A stretch of DNA of 45,422 nt, taken from NCBI GenBank assembly GCA_002069785.1, contig MWCA01000048.1, positions 1 through 45,422 of the forward strand, in the 5' to 3' direction. Made by a program: the position numbers and the translations under genes. This DNA comes from Lentisphaerae bacterium ADurb.Bin242. GTDB lineage: Bacteria > Verrucomicrobiota > Lentisphaeria > Victivallales > UBA1829. This document shows positions 1-8,006 of this stretch, piece after piece. A model generated the notes under the pieces. That model did no database searches and was not told the origin of the DNA. It saw only the letters and a program-made list of their open reading frames with translations. Within the stretch, counting starts at the first letter, position 1, and each line of letters starts with the position of its first letter.

Positions 1-1
1 G

Positions 2-460
2 TTCCAGGCCCTTGGCGACCGTTTCACGCGCGGGATGTATTCCCGGGTGACCGACGCGCTGGATTCCTACGGGAATTGCCGCCGGGAAGTGGTCATCTGC
101 ATCGTGACCAGCATTGTCTTCGTGAATCTTGTGCTGGGACTCATGGCGTATTGCGTGGCCGTCGCCGTGACCGGGGGCTTTCCCTCGTTCGGAGCGGTCC
201 TTGCGGCCATCACGGTGGGAAACATCGCGGGGCTTCTGCCGACAACGCCTTCCGGGGTGGGGACGCGGGATCTGTTTGTGATTCCGATCCTCCGGGCGGG
301 AGGGATTCCCGCCGATTCGGCCATGGCGATCTCCCTGACGATCACCGCGATCATCCTGCTCTTCAATCTTTCCGGCGGACTCTTTTTCCTCCTCTCGCCG
401 GGAAAAAAGCAATCCGGGACCGGCGAGGCTGAAAAAACTCAAGAGCCGGACACCCCGTAA
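2..460 (+). CDS. Flippase-like / lysylphosphatidylglycerol synthase TM-region protein, C-terminal part
   Basis: The reading frame is open from base 2, so the gene starts left of the window and only about 152 C-terminal residues are seen. They hold at least three hydrophobic spans and the loop GLLPTTPSGVGTRD, which resembles the conserved proline/glycine loop near the end of the UPF0104 (LPG synthase transmembrane, AglD-like) family. Members are integral membrane proteins; some move or modify lipids, but many have no proven substrate. The tail after the last span is short, polar and probably cytoplasmic. The last 22 bases overlap the end of the convergent gene on the other strand. Family assignment is fairly firm; the substrate is unknown. 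Confidence 0.7.
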   Translation, partial: FQALGDRFTRGMYSRVTDALDSYGNCRREVVICIVTSIVFVNLVLGLMAYCVAVAVTGGFPSFGAVLAAITVGNIAGLLPTTPSGVGTRDLFVIPILRAGGIPADSAMAISLTITAIILLFNLSGGLFFLLSPGKKQSGTGEAEKTQEPDTP

Positions 461-1050
461 AGCCGGGCCAGCTCGGCCGCCGTAAAGCAGGTCAGTTCAT
501 CCCCGGCTCGAAGTTCCGGTCCGAAGACTTCCGCCTCTTCAGGACGCATATTTTCCAGCATGAAATAGCGCCGCCTCGCCGTCTTCAGCATTTCACGTTC
601 GCAGTCCAGGGCAATTTCATCCAACTCTTTCACGGACATTCCGGAGAAACGTTTCCTGATTTCGTTTTTTCGTTCTTCGATCACCCGTTTCCAGTCCATG
701 CTCTTCTTTTCCGCAACGACTTTATCACGTTCGGAAGGAGGAAGCGCACGGAAGTTTCGGAGTTTTTCTTTCACATCTCTTCGAATTTCAGAACTCTGCA
801 TCACGCCTAGAATGCCATTCAGGCTTTCCGGCGACGGAGTATCACGCGGGTTGGCCCATCTTCGTTCACGGATGATTCCCTTGATAAGGCGGTAACTTTT
901 CCCGGCTTCCCTGAAATATCTTTCAGGAGCCGGCACCCCTGCCTTCATGGGGTCCGGGGCAGCCAGCATGACAAAGACCGCCGCGGACAGCGACAGCAGA
1001 AGGAAAAAGAGCAAGAACACCGTCAAATACGTTGTTTCCGATTTTTTCAT
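439..1050 (-). CDS. Membrane-anchored protein of unknown function
   Basis: A 203-residue protein with one hydrophobic span near residues 9-31 behind a short lysine-bearing N-terminus, so it is probably a single-pass protein with most of its length outside the cytoplasm. The rest is charged and likely helical, rich in Arg, Lys and Glu (for example around residues 100-165). I see no recognised catalytic motif. It lies downstream of, and co-oriented with, the secreted-type protein at 1111-1932 (60-base gap), so the two may share a transcript. GGAAAC a few bases before the ATG is a modest ribosome binding site. Its 3' end overlaps the convergent flippase-like gene. Confidence 0.6.
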   Translation of the reverse strand: MKKSETTYLTVFLLFFLLLSLSAAVFVMLAAPDPMKAGVPAPERYFREAGKSYRLIKGIIRERRWANPRDTPSPESLNGILGVMQSSEIRRDVKEKLRNFRALPPSERDKVVAEKKSMDWKRVIEERKNEIRKRFSGMSVKELDEIALDCEREMLKTARRRYFMLENMRPEEAEVFGPELRAGDELTCFTAAELARLYGVSGS

Positions 1051-1110
1051 GTCGTTTCCGATCCGGTTGCCGGAAAAGTAACCCGAACGGCCGGACCCTG
1101 ACCGAAAAAC

Positions 1111-1932
1111 TTATTTTCCCGGCTGGGGAGGGGCGGGGATCAGAGGAACTTTTTTAGCGTCGGTGAACCGCAGATAGAAATACCAGTTCCGGGCATTCTG
1201 GGATGCCAGCTTGACCAGAATCCGGTTCGCTCCCTTTTTCAGGGGGACCGTGACCTGGATGCCGTCCACCCGGGCGGGCATCTTCGGGAAAGAGACGAAA
1301 ACCGGCTTGCCGTTCACGAAGATGCGGGAAATCTGCTGGGTGTGTGCGAGAAGGACCGCATCGGGAATGTCTTCGGAAACCTCTACGTCGGCGACGGCCC
1401 ACATCGCGGCGGCATTCTTGTTTTTCCGGTATATTTCGGAAACATTGATCCGTCCGTCCGAAATCAGCCCTTCGACAGTCTGCCAGGCAAAATCCTTCGG
1501 GACAAGCGTTGGGGAAACCTCGGTGAAGCTTTCGTTCATGCACTCCTGGTCAAGGACGGTTTTCAGTTCAAAATCTTTGGAAATCAACGAAAGGTCGAAG
1601 GGGCCGAGGACCGCCCATTTCGTAATGAAGAGCTCCTTCCGGGTCTTCTTTTTGGAGGCATCGGAGACCAGGCTGCTTACAGGAAAAGCGGTCACATTCT
1701 CTTTCATGACCTTGACTTGCGCGGCCCCTGCCATTCCTCCGGCCCCTTTTACTTTCACCTGCGTATTTTTCGGACGCCGGATCAGGTCGGAGTTGTCGAC
1801 CCGGATACTGCGTCCTTCCTTCACGGCGATGAGGCAGACATTGAAAAAGTCCGCGATGGTCGTCCGGAAAAGAGTGAACACACCGGCAAGCAGCAGGAAG
1901 ACCAGAAAGAAAAACAGGTATTTTTTTCTCAT
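1111..1932 (-). CDS. Membrane-anchored or secreted protein with C-terminal beta-sandwich-like region
   Basis: 273 residues with an N-terminal hydrophobic segment (about residues 5-22) after MRKK, which fits a signal anchor or signal peptide. The last third (about residues 190-260) has the run of short strands seen in carbohydrate-binding jelly-roll domains, including IFVNGKPV and LKKGANRILVKLAS; this pattern is common in accessory domains of sialidases and glycosidases. No catalytic domain is visible. It lies 38 bases downstream of the BamE-like lipoprotein, also leftward, so the genes at 439-2342 may be one envelope-related unit. The binding role is inferred from strand pattern only. Confidence 0.55.
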   Translation of the reverse strand: MRKKYLFFFLVFLLLAGVFTLFRTTIADFFNVCLIAVKEGRSIRVDNSDLIRRPKNTQVKVKGAGGMAGAAQVKVMKENVTAFPVSSLVSDASKKKTRKELFITKWAVLGPFDLSLISKDFELKTVLDQECMNESFTEVSPTLVPKDFAWQTVEGLISDGRINVSEIYRKNKNAAAMWAVADVEVSEDIPDAVLLAHTQQISRIFVNGKPVFVSFPKMPARVDGIQVTVPLKKGANRILVKLASQNARNWYFYLRFTDAKKVPLIPAPPQPGK

Positions 1933-1970
1933 AACAGCCCCATTCTCAACGTAAATAAAATATTCCGCCT

Positions 1971-2342
1971 TTATTTTTGCTTTTTATCGATCGGAGTCGG
2001 ATTGGCGAGGAAATCATAGACTCCCGTATGGAAATCGGGACCCCAGCCGACCACGCGGTCATACTCGTCAAACGCGATCGGCGTGCATTCATCCCGCGTA
2101 GTCAAACCGTCCATCCATCTCTGCCGGGTATAATAATACAGCACCTTGTCGGAGCAATAGATTTCGCCGCGGACCGGCTCCCCCATGATTTCAATCACCT
2201 GTTTCCGTGTCATCCCCTTGCGGATCCTGGCCAGGTTTTTCGTGTTCCGGTTCATCTCGAAGTAGAAACACGACGTCAGCAGCGACGCCATTCCCGCCGC
2301 AGCCAGCAAAAAAAACAATTTCCTCAAGCCGATGTTTTTCAT
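1971..2342 (-). CDS. BamE/SmpA-like small lipoprotein
   Basis: A 123-residue lipoprotein. The N-terminal signal peptide ends in LLTSC, a lipobox with the acylated Cys at residue 25. The mature part holds IRKGMTRKQVIEIMGEP, the turn typical of the SmpA/OmlA (BamE) and DUF3192 families, small outer-membrane-associated lipoproteins; BamE itself is part of the outer membrane protein assembly machine. Whether this protein serves BAM is not shown. Two ATGs are possible, 2351 and 2342; 2342 is preferred because a good -10 box ends at 2352 and would place the transcript start near 2345. No Shine-Dalgarno site precedes either ATG, which fits a leaderless or near-leaderless message. Confidence 0.7.
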   Translation of the reverse strand: MKNIGLRKLFFLLAAAGMASLLTSCFYFEMNRNTKNLARIRKGMTRKQVIEIMGEPVRGEIYCSDKVLYYYTRQRWMDGLTTRDECTPIAFDEYDRVVGWGPDFHTGVYDFLANPTPIDKKQK

Positions 2343-2351
2343 AATATTCAT

Positions 2352-2380
2352 ACTATAACACCGGTTTCATTGCGATACAA
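2352..2380 (-). promoter_or_regulatory. Sigma70-type promoter for the BamE-like lipoprotein
   Basis: Leftward -35 TTGTAT (2380-2375) and -10 TATAGT (2357-2352) are separated by exactly 17 bases. The predicted start near 2345 is only about 3 bases before the chosen ATG. Confidence 0.55.
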
Positions 2381-2491
2381 CCCCCCGGAAACGGTTTTTC
2401 CGTCAAAGCCGCACAGGACTTTCTCCCGGCGTTTCTGTCCCGGCGCGATGCGCAATCCCCGAAAAAATCGGATTTTTTTCTCCGGAACGGC

Positions 2492-2519
2492 TTGATTTTC
2501 CGTTTATTTGTGCTACAAT
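2492..2519 (+). promoter_or_regulatory. Sigma70-type promoter for the GntR/aldolase pair, with possible operator
   Basis: -35 TTGATT (2492-2497) and -10 TACAAT (2514-2519) are spaced by 16 bases, giving a leader of about 40 bases before the ATG at 2565. The -10 lies inside TTGT-GCT-ACAA (2508-2518), a small inverted repeat of the TTGT/ACAA kind bound by many GntR proteins, so autoregulation is plausible. Confidence 0.55.
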
Positions 2520-2564
2520 ACTACAAAACAGAAGATTCCGACGATGAAAACAGGAGAAAAATCC

Positions 2565-3278
2565 ATGGGAATTACCCGGATTCAGAAGAAAACTACGGCG
2601 GAAGCGGCCATTGAAGCGATCCGAAACCACATTCTGGCGAACCGGCTTTCGGAAGGGGACGTTCTTCCCCGGGAAAACGAGTTCGCCGCCGCGCTCGGGA
2701 TCAGCCGGAACATTCTCCGGGAAGCCATGCGGCATTACCGCACACTCGGAATCATCGCCACGCGGCCGAAGACGGGGGCCGTGATTCTGCGGCTGGTTCC
2801 GGAGAATCCGTATGAAGCGTATTTCCCGTTCCTTGCGGCGGAAAAGAACACGCTGGAAGAGCTCGCGCACTTCCGGGCCTGCATTGAATCGGGCGCCGCC
2901 CGGCAGATCGCGGAGACAGCGCAGAGCCGCGAGATCGAAGAGCTCCGGCGGATTGCCGAAGCCATGAAAACAGCCGCGGAAATGGAAGAACAGCTCGCCC
3001 TGGAGATTCAATTTCACACCCTTCTGCTGCGGATTCCGGGGAACAGCCTTCTCTCGGGCATGGCGCCGCTGATTGTCGGTTTTTTTGCGAAAATGCGGCG
3101 GAAGCATTCGGAACCGTCCCTGAAAAAAAGTCCCGGGGAGATCGCCGCGGAACATGAGCGGATCGTCGACGCCCTGCGGAAAAAAGACGCCGGGAAGTTA
3201 TATGAATTGCTGTATGAACACAACCGGAGTTACTTTTCAGGCCTCCGGAATTCCCGCAAGGAGGAAAAGAAAAAATGA
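2565..3278 (+). CDS. GntR/FadR-type transcriptional regulator (FCD domain)
   Basis: A 237-residue regulator. Residues 8-75 form a winged helix-turn-helix of the GntR type (LPRENEFAAALGISRNILRE), and the rest is a mostly helical domain that fits the FCD effector-binding fold, with a basic C-terminus. FadR/FCD proteins usually repress a sugar-acid or organic-acid pathway until an intermediate binds. The ATG at 2565 is chosen because AGGAG lies 8 bases upstream; in-frame starts further up lack such a site and one falls in the promoter. The stop overlaps the start of the aldolase gene by four bases (ATGA), so the aldolase or its neighbours are the likely targets. Confidence 0.85.
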   Translation: MGITRIQKKTTAEAAIEAIRNHILANRLSEGDVLPRENEFAAALGISRNILREAMRHYRTLGIIATRPKTGAVILRLVPENPYEAYFPFLAAEKNTLEELAHFRACIESGAARQIAETAQSREIEELRRIAEAMKTAAEMEEQLALEIQFHTLLLRIPGNSLLSGMAPLIVGFFAKMRRKHSEPSLKKSPGEIAAEHERIVDALRKKDAGKLYELLYEHNRSYFSGLRNSRKEEKKK

Positions 3279-4054
3279 ATTGCGCCCCCCGAAGAAGTGT
3301 GGTTCTCGACAAAATGCGAGCCGGGAAAAAAGCCCTCAGCTTCAAAAACAACTTTGCCTGTGCCCGCGCCAGCGAACTGGCGGCGCTGTCCGGCTTCGAC
3401 TGCATCTGGATCTGCTGTGAACATGTCCCGACGGATTTCGAGGTCATGGAAAAACAGATTCTTGCATGCAAGGCGCACGATGTCGACACCATTGTCCGGG
3501 TTGCGAAAGGTTCCTACAGCGATTTCGTCCGTCCGCTGGAAGCCGACGCCGCCGGAATCATGGTTCCCCACCTGATGAGCGCGAAAGAGGCGAAAGAGAT
3601 CGCGCACTGGACCCGTTTTCATCCCATCGGACGGCGTCCGGTCGATGGCGGCAACGCGGACGGACAGTATTGCCGGTTCCGTTTCCAGGACTACATCCGG
3701 TTCATGAACGAAAACCGCATGGTGATCGTCCAGATCGAAGACCCGGAACCGCTGGAGGAACTGGATGAAATCTGTCAGGTTCCCGGTATCGACATGATCT
3801 TTTTCGGGCCGGGCGACTTCAGCCACTCGATCGGATTCCCCGGCGAACTCAAGCATCCGGACGTCTGCCGCGCCCGCCAGCGGATCGTCGAGACCGCCCA
3901 CAAATACGGAAAATTCGCCGGCACCACGTCCGGGATCGGGGACATGGAACCCTACTTCGCCCTGGGCTACGATTTCCTCAACTGCGGGGCGGACGTCATC
4001 GCCATGAACCTGTATTGCGACGAGGTGATCCGCGCCTTCCGCAAACTTTCCTGA
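3275..4054 (+). CDS. HpcH/HpaI-family class II aldolase (2-keto-3-deoxy sugar-acid aldolase-like)
   Basis: A 259-residue cytoplasmic aldolase of the HpcH/HpaI/CitE barrel family, which splits 2-keto-3-deoxy acids into pyruvate and an aldehyde with a divalent metal. The expected residues are present at near-standard spacing: His50 in CCEHVP, Arg75 in IVRV, metal ligand Glu155 in VQIEDPE and Asp181 in FFGPGDFS. Length matches HpaI, GarL and RhmA-like (YfaU) enzymes. AAGGAGG lies 10 bases before the start, inside the end of the GntR gene, so the two are coupled. With a rhamnosidase and fucose isomerase next door, a 2-keto-3-deoxy-rhamnonate or -fuconate type substrate is a reasonable guess, but sequence alone does not fix it. 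Confidence 0.85.
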   Translation: MNCAPRRSVVLDKMRAGKKALSFKNNFACARASELAALSGFDCIWICCEHVPTDFEVMEKQILACKAHDVDTIVRVAKGSYSDFVRPLEADAAGIMVPHLMSAKEAKEIAHWTRFHPIGRRPVDGGNADGQYCRFRFQDYIRFMNENRMVIVQIEDPEPLEELDEICQVPGIDMIFFGPGDFSHSIGFPGELKHPDVCRARQRIVETAHKYGKFAGTTSGIGDMEPYFALGYDFLNCGADVIAMNLYCDEVIRAFRKLS

Positions 4055-4072
4055 AAAAGAAAAGTTCCTCTT

Positions 4073-5845
4073 TTACAACGGAATCACTCCGGCGAAGGCA
4101 TGTTCCCCGGGAGAAAGCATCCGGGTTTTTCCGTCGAAATCGAGAACGGCCTCCGTCCCGGGGGGCACGCGGACGGCAAGCTCGACCTGTTCGCCGTCCG
4201 TCCGCCGGACCGAGACTTCGACCGGGCCGTGAAGCGTCGGCTGAACAATCGAGGCGTGTTTGAGAAACGCGATCCGCGGCCGGATGGAAAATTTCGCAAA
4301 TCCCGGCTCGAGCGGCCGGATTCCGAACATCTCCCGGGAAATGATGTGGAGCGGCGCGGTCGCCCAGGAATGGTTCCAATCCCGTCCGGGGCAACCGTAT
4401 CCGTTCCAGGTTTCCATGGTGATCGTGGCGCCCTGCTGGAGCATGCCGCTCCAGCTCCGGGTGCCTGTGCGGGTCGCCATGAGCTTGATTGCTTCGGCGT
4501 CGAAGCCGTTCCGGAAAAGCGCACTCAGGACAAAGGTTGCGCCGTAGACACTGCAAGCCATCTGTTTTGAGCGTAAATGCTGTGCGGTCGCGGGAATCTC
4601 GTCCCCTTCGGCAATTCCGGCAAAAAGAGCCATGGCGTCGGTCATGACCGCGGTGTGCCAGGAGCCGGGACAATCGAAGAAGAGCCCGCTGCGGTCCTTG
4701 AGGTCGAGCATGGTTTCCCGGAGCCTCGCCCGGACCGCGTCCGCACGTTCGGAATAGAACTTTTCATCCGCGGCTTTCCCCAGGATTCCGGCGATCCGGA
4801 CCATGGAGCGGAGCGCGGCGACGTGGAAAGCGTTCGGAACGAAATTCGCATAGGCGATCTCGATGCTTTTCATGCGCAGCGGACTGCGGGGCAGCAATTC
4901 CGGATTGGTCGTAATGTCGCCGAAATCGTAGTCGTCGCGCTCGGCGGCGGGCCAGTCGACCATGTCGCGGAACCAGTGTGCGAAATGACTGTCGAGTCCG
5001 GTCAGCTTCATGATTTCCTTATCCGAATACTTTTCATGAGCCTTTCGGGCGTCGAGCAGGACTCCGCCGACGGCGAAGGGCAGGAGGAGTTTTTCTTTGA
5101 GCGCGGGATACCACTCTTCGAGGGTTCGGAGGTCGCCGCTGTACAGGGAATAGTCCAGGGCGAGCAGCGGCATCAGCTGAAAGTATTCGGTCGGCCAGGT
5201 CGGATGGTCCATCAGATACGCGATGGAGCGTTTCGCCATGGAGTAATCGGCGTCGCAGCAGTAGTGGCTGAGGGCGGTGAGATAGGAATCCCCCTCGTAA
5301 GGCAGACGCTCCCGCTCGCCGTCGATATAATATCCGAAAAGAGTGGTCGCCCGGATCGTATAGCGGCAGAACTCCCAGACCTCTTCGAGCATGCTGTCCG
5401 AACAGCGGAACGAAGCGGCATTCATGTCGACTTTGCCGAAAAGCGCGATCTGGATCACATCGCCGGGAAGGAGTTCCTTTTCATATCCGGTGATTTCACA
5501 GTAGCGGAAAGGCGCGATCTCGGTATCGATGGGCGACTTCAGGTATCCGCTGCTCGGGGGAAGGACCGGACGGTATGCGCGGCGTCCTTTTTCGAGCGTA
5601 AGGGTCATTTTGCGGAAGATGCAATATTGGGAAAGGGGATTGCGTTCGATGCGCTCATAAAAGGGGTCGTAAATCTCTCCGACGGCAACTTCGACGGTCT
5701 CGCCGCCGTTTTCGGATTCGAGCGTGACTTCGATGGCGGAAAACGCGTCCTTGCCGAAGTCGACGAAATACCCTCCGCTGATTTTGCGGAAAACAACCGG
5801 TTTGATCCGTTCCATTCCATAGTGTGAACCTGTTTTTGCATCCAT
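4073..5845 (-). CDS. GH78-type alpha-L-rhamnosidase (six-hairpin glycosidase)
   Basis: 590 residues without a signal peptide, so probably cytoplasmic and acting on imported oligosaccharides. An N-terminal beta-sandwich (about 1-150) precedes an (alpha/alpha)6 catalytic barrel (about 155-520) and a short C-terminal beta domain. GH78-like landmarks are IDGERERLPYEGDS near residue 175 (family equivalent DCPQRDERLGWTGD), TMETWN near 476, WNHSW shortly after, and IRPLEPGF before the C-terminal domain. GH78 enzymes invert and release L-rhamnose. The N-terminal accessory domains are fewer than in large secreted GH78 enzymes. It converges on the aldolase gene (18-base gap) and lies downstream of the fucI terminator with its own promoter. 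Rhamnose specificity is likely rather than certain. Confidence 0.8.
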   Translation of the reverse strand: MDAKTGSHYGMERIKPVVFRKISGGYFVDFGKDAFSAIEVTLESENGGETVEVAVGEIYDPFYERIERNPLSQYCIFRKMTLTLEKGRRAYRPVLPPSSGYLKSPIDTEIAPFRYCEITGYEKELLPGDVIQIALFGKVDMNAASFRCSDSMLEEVWEFCRYTIRATTLFGYYIDGERERLPYEGDSYLTALSHYCCDADYSMAKRSIAYLMDHPTWPTEYFQLMPLLALDYSLYSGDLRTLEEWYPALKEKLLLPFAVGGVLLDARKAHEKYSDKEIMKLTGLDSHFAHWFRDMVDWPAAERDDYDFGDITTNPELLPRSPLRMKSIEIAYANFVPNAFHVAALRSMVRIAGILGKAADEKFYSERADAVRARLRETMLDLKDRSGLFFDCPGSWHTAVMTDAMALFAGIAEGDEIPATAQHLRSKQMACSVYGATFVLSALFRNGFDAEAIKLMATRTGTRSWSGMLQQGATITMETWNGYGCPGRDWNHSWATAPLHIISREMFGIRPLEPGFAKFSIRPRIAFLKHASIVQPTLHGPVEVSVRRTDGEQVELAVRVPPGTEAVLDFDGKTRMLSPGEHAFAGVIPL

Positions 5846-5895
5846 GATTCCGCCTTTGACCTGATTGAAATTGATCCTTCACTTCCGAGGCGGAT

Positions 5896-5924
5896 AATAT
5901 AGGAGAATAACCGTGAAAATTCAA
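5896..5924 (-). promoter_or_regulatory. Sigma70-type promoter for the GH78-like gene
   Basis: Leftward -35 TTGAAT (5924-5919) and -10 TATATT (5901-5896) with a 17-base spacer; start expected near 5889, about 44 bases before the ATG at 5845. Confidence 0.65.
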
Positions 5925-5946
5925 ACCGTTTCCGTTGTTCCCACCC

Positions 5947-5993
5947 AAAAAAATGAACACGGGCACCCGGCGGTTTTTCACGGGTGCCCGTGT
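5947..5993 (-). terminator. Intrinsic terminator after fucI
   Basis: A perfect 13-bp stem (5957-5969 with 5981-5993) closes an 11-base loop. Read leftward it is followed within a few bases by seven T residues (A tract 5947-5953). It begins about 20 bases past the fucI stop and separates fucI from the GH78 promoter. Confidence 0.9.
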
Positions 5994-6013
5994 GGAAACA
6001 GTCCAGGTGCGGA

Positions 6014-7762
6014 TTATTTGTACAGCGGCCCGAAGCTGGCGCAGGCGCGATAGTCCGACCCTTCGAGGTCCATTCCGAACGCGGCCCAGGCCGCCGGACG
6101 GAAGATCTTCCCGGCCGGGACGTTGTGCATGCACACGGGGATGCGGAGGATCGCCGCCAGGGCAATGAGGTCGGCGCCGATGTGTCCGTAGTTGAACGCG
6201 CCGTGGTTCGCACCCCAGTTGGCCATCACGGAATAGACGTCGCGGAAAGCGCCGGTCCCGGTCAGATTGGGAACAAAATACGTAGTCGGCCAGCCGGCGT
6301 CGGTCCGGCCGTCCACGATGCGGTGCGCTCTGGCCGGGAGTTCATACGTGTAACCTTCGGCGATCTGGAGGACCGGCCCAAGCCCGGCCACGCGGTTGAC
6401 GCGGCTCAGCGTGACGGGCATATCCCCCTTGGAGTAGAAGTGGGAGGAGAAGCCGCCGCCGCGGAAGTAGCCGAGGTTGGCGGGGACCCATTCCGTGGCG
6501 TCCAGACAGGCCTGGGCTTCGGCGGGGGTGATCTCCCAGAAGGGTTTCATGACGGGTTTGCCTTTGCTCTTCTGGCAGCCGGTGGCGTCCAGGGTGGTCG
6601 CGCCGGAGTTGATCAGGTGGATCAGCCCGGGGACGTCCAGCTTGGTGCCGGTGGCCTTCTTCATGGCTTCCGGGCTCCAGAAAGTGCGCACGTCAGAGAA
6701 TCCGGAGGCGGTATTGGTCAGCAGGTGTCCGAACAGCATTGCGACGCCGTTGAGGCCGTCGTTTTCGGTGGCAAAGACGTACGGCTTGCGGATTCCGTTC
6801 CAGTCGAAGGAAGAGCAGAGGAGCGATTCCATGAAGTCGCCGTTGGGCATATGGTCGGTCCACTGACGCTGTCCCTGGAAGCCCGCCATGATGGCGTTAT
6901 GTCCCATGCCTTCCTCGATGTATCCCAGCTTCTTGAGGCGTTCGCTGCCGACCATCAGGTCGCGTCCGATCATCGTCATTTTGACGGAATATTCGAAGGT
7001 TTCCTGAAGCCTCTTCGGGGAAAGTCCCTTCCTGCCGTTGTAGATGTCCTTGCCGATCTTGCAGTTTTTTCCGGCCCACGCGATGGCTTTTTTATATTCT
7101 TCCGGATCGAAGATGTTTTCATTGACGCGGCGGATGATCTCGCACATATCCACCGACTCGCAGCGGAGACCGAGATATTTTTCATAGAAATCGGGATCGA
7201 GGATCGAACCGGCGATGCCCATGGAGATGGAACCGATCGAGAGATAGGATTTTCCGCGCATCGAGGCGACGGCAATCCCTGCCCGGGCGAAACGCAGAAG
7301 CTTTTCCGCCACATCGTCCGGAATCTTCTTTTCGTCGGCGTTCTGAACGTCGCGGCCGTAAATGCCGAACGCGGGAAGCCCTTTCTGGGCGTGCGCGGCG
7401 AGCACGGCGGCCAGGTAGACCGCTCCGGGACGCTCCGTGCCGTTGAAACCCCAGACCGCTTTCGGAGTGTGCGGATCCATGTCCATGGTTTCGGAGCCGT
7501 AACACCAGCAGGGAGTCACCGTAAGGGAGACTCCGACGTTTTCAAGACGGAACTTGTCCGCGCACGCGGCGGCCTCGGCCACCCCTCCGATGGTGGTGTC
7601 GGCAATCACGCACTGAACCGGCATGCCGTCGGAATAACGGAGATTCTTCGAGATCAGCTCGGCGGCGGCCTTCGCCATGCCCATCGTCTGGTTTTCCAGG
7701 GATTCACGAATGCCGTTGCGGCGTCCATCAATTGTGGGGCGGATTCCAACTTTCGGATACAT
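6014..7762 (-). CDS. fucI: L-fucose isomerase
   Basis: A 582-residue protein that follows E. coli FucI (591 residues) closely from its start ([20 protein letters not shown]) to its end. It converts L-fucose to L-fuculose, and often D-arabinose to D-ribulose, with Mn2+ in the cytoplasm. The catalytic and metal residues are in place: Glu in ATENDGLNG (about 331), Asp in FSDVRTFW (about 355) and the His of the GHIGAD segment near 520. The ATG at 7762 sits 7 bases from a full AGGAGG; an earlier in-frame GTG at 7768 is too close to that site. Its terminator and promoter make it a single transcription unit. No fuculokinase or fuculose-phosphate aldolase is visible in the window. Confidence 0.95.
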   Translation of the reverse strand: MYPKVGIRPTIDGRRNGIRESLENQTMGMAKAAAELISKNLRYSDGMPVQCVIADTTIGGVAEAAACADKFRLENVGVSLTVTPCWCYGSETMDMDPHTPKAVWGFNGTERPGAVYLAAVLAAHAQKGLPAFGIYGRDVQNADEKKIPDDVAEKLLRFARAGIAVASMRGKSYLSIGSISMGIAGSILDPDFYEKYLGLRCESVDMCEIIRRVNENIFDPEEYKKAIAWAGKNCKIGKDIYNGRKGLSPKRLQETFEYSVKMTMIGRDLMVGSERLKKLGYIEEGMGHNAIMAGFQGQRQWTDHMPNGDFMESLLCSSFDWNGIRKPYVFATENDGLNGVAMLFGHLLTNTASGFSDVRTFWSPEAMKKATGTKLDVPGLIHLINSGATTLDATGCQKSKGKPVMKPFWEITPAEAQACLDATEWVPANLGYFRGGGFSSHFYSKGDMPVTLSRVNRVAGLGPVLQIAEGYTYELPARAHRIVDGRTDAGWPTTYFVPNLTGTGAFRDVYSVMANWGANHGAFNYGHIGADLIALAAILRIPVCMHNVPAGKIFRPAAWAAFGMDLEGSDYRACASFGPLYK

Positions 7763-7814
7763 TTGCACACCTCCTGAATCAAATGTTTGAATAACGGACT
7801 GGATTACAATGGAA

Positions 7815-7846
7815 AAAATAACCGGATTATGAAGATTTACAATCTT
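7815..7846 (-). promoter_or_regulatory. Putative fucI promoter with overlapping palindrome
   Basis: Leftward TTGTAA (7842-7837) and TATTTT (7820-7815) are spaced by 16 bases. The -35 box lies within a perfect inverted repeat, AAGATT-tac-AATCTT (7832-7846), positioned as an operator would be. The surrounding 7770-7920 is strongly AT-rich compared with the genes. The rest of the 244-base gap shows no gene. Confidence 0.4.
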
Positions 7847-8006
7847 TTTTCTTATGAATAATGCTGAATTTTATATGAAGAAAATACAGTGAATTCTTAA
7901 AAAAAGAAGCTGCGCAAACAAGGCTTTTACACTTCCGGCCGGGCGCTCCGAAACAAGGCGGCGGGACATTTCATTCGCCCCTTCCCCGTTCCGCCGGAAA
8001 GACGGG

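Noticed and set aside
2469..2487. Small inverted repeat followed by T residues before the GntR promoter, as a terminator
   Set aside because: Only four base pairs form and no rightward gene lies upstream to be terminated.
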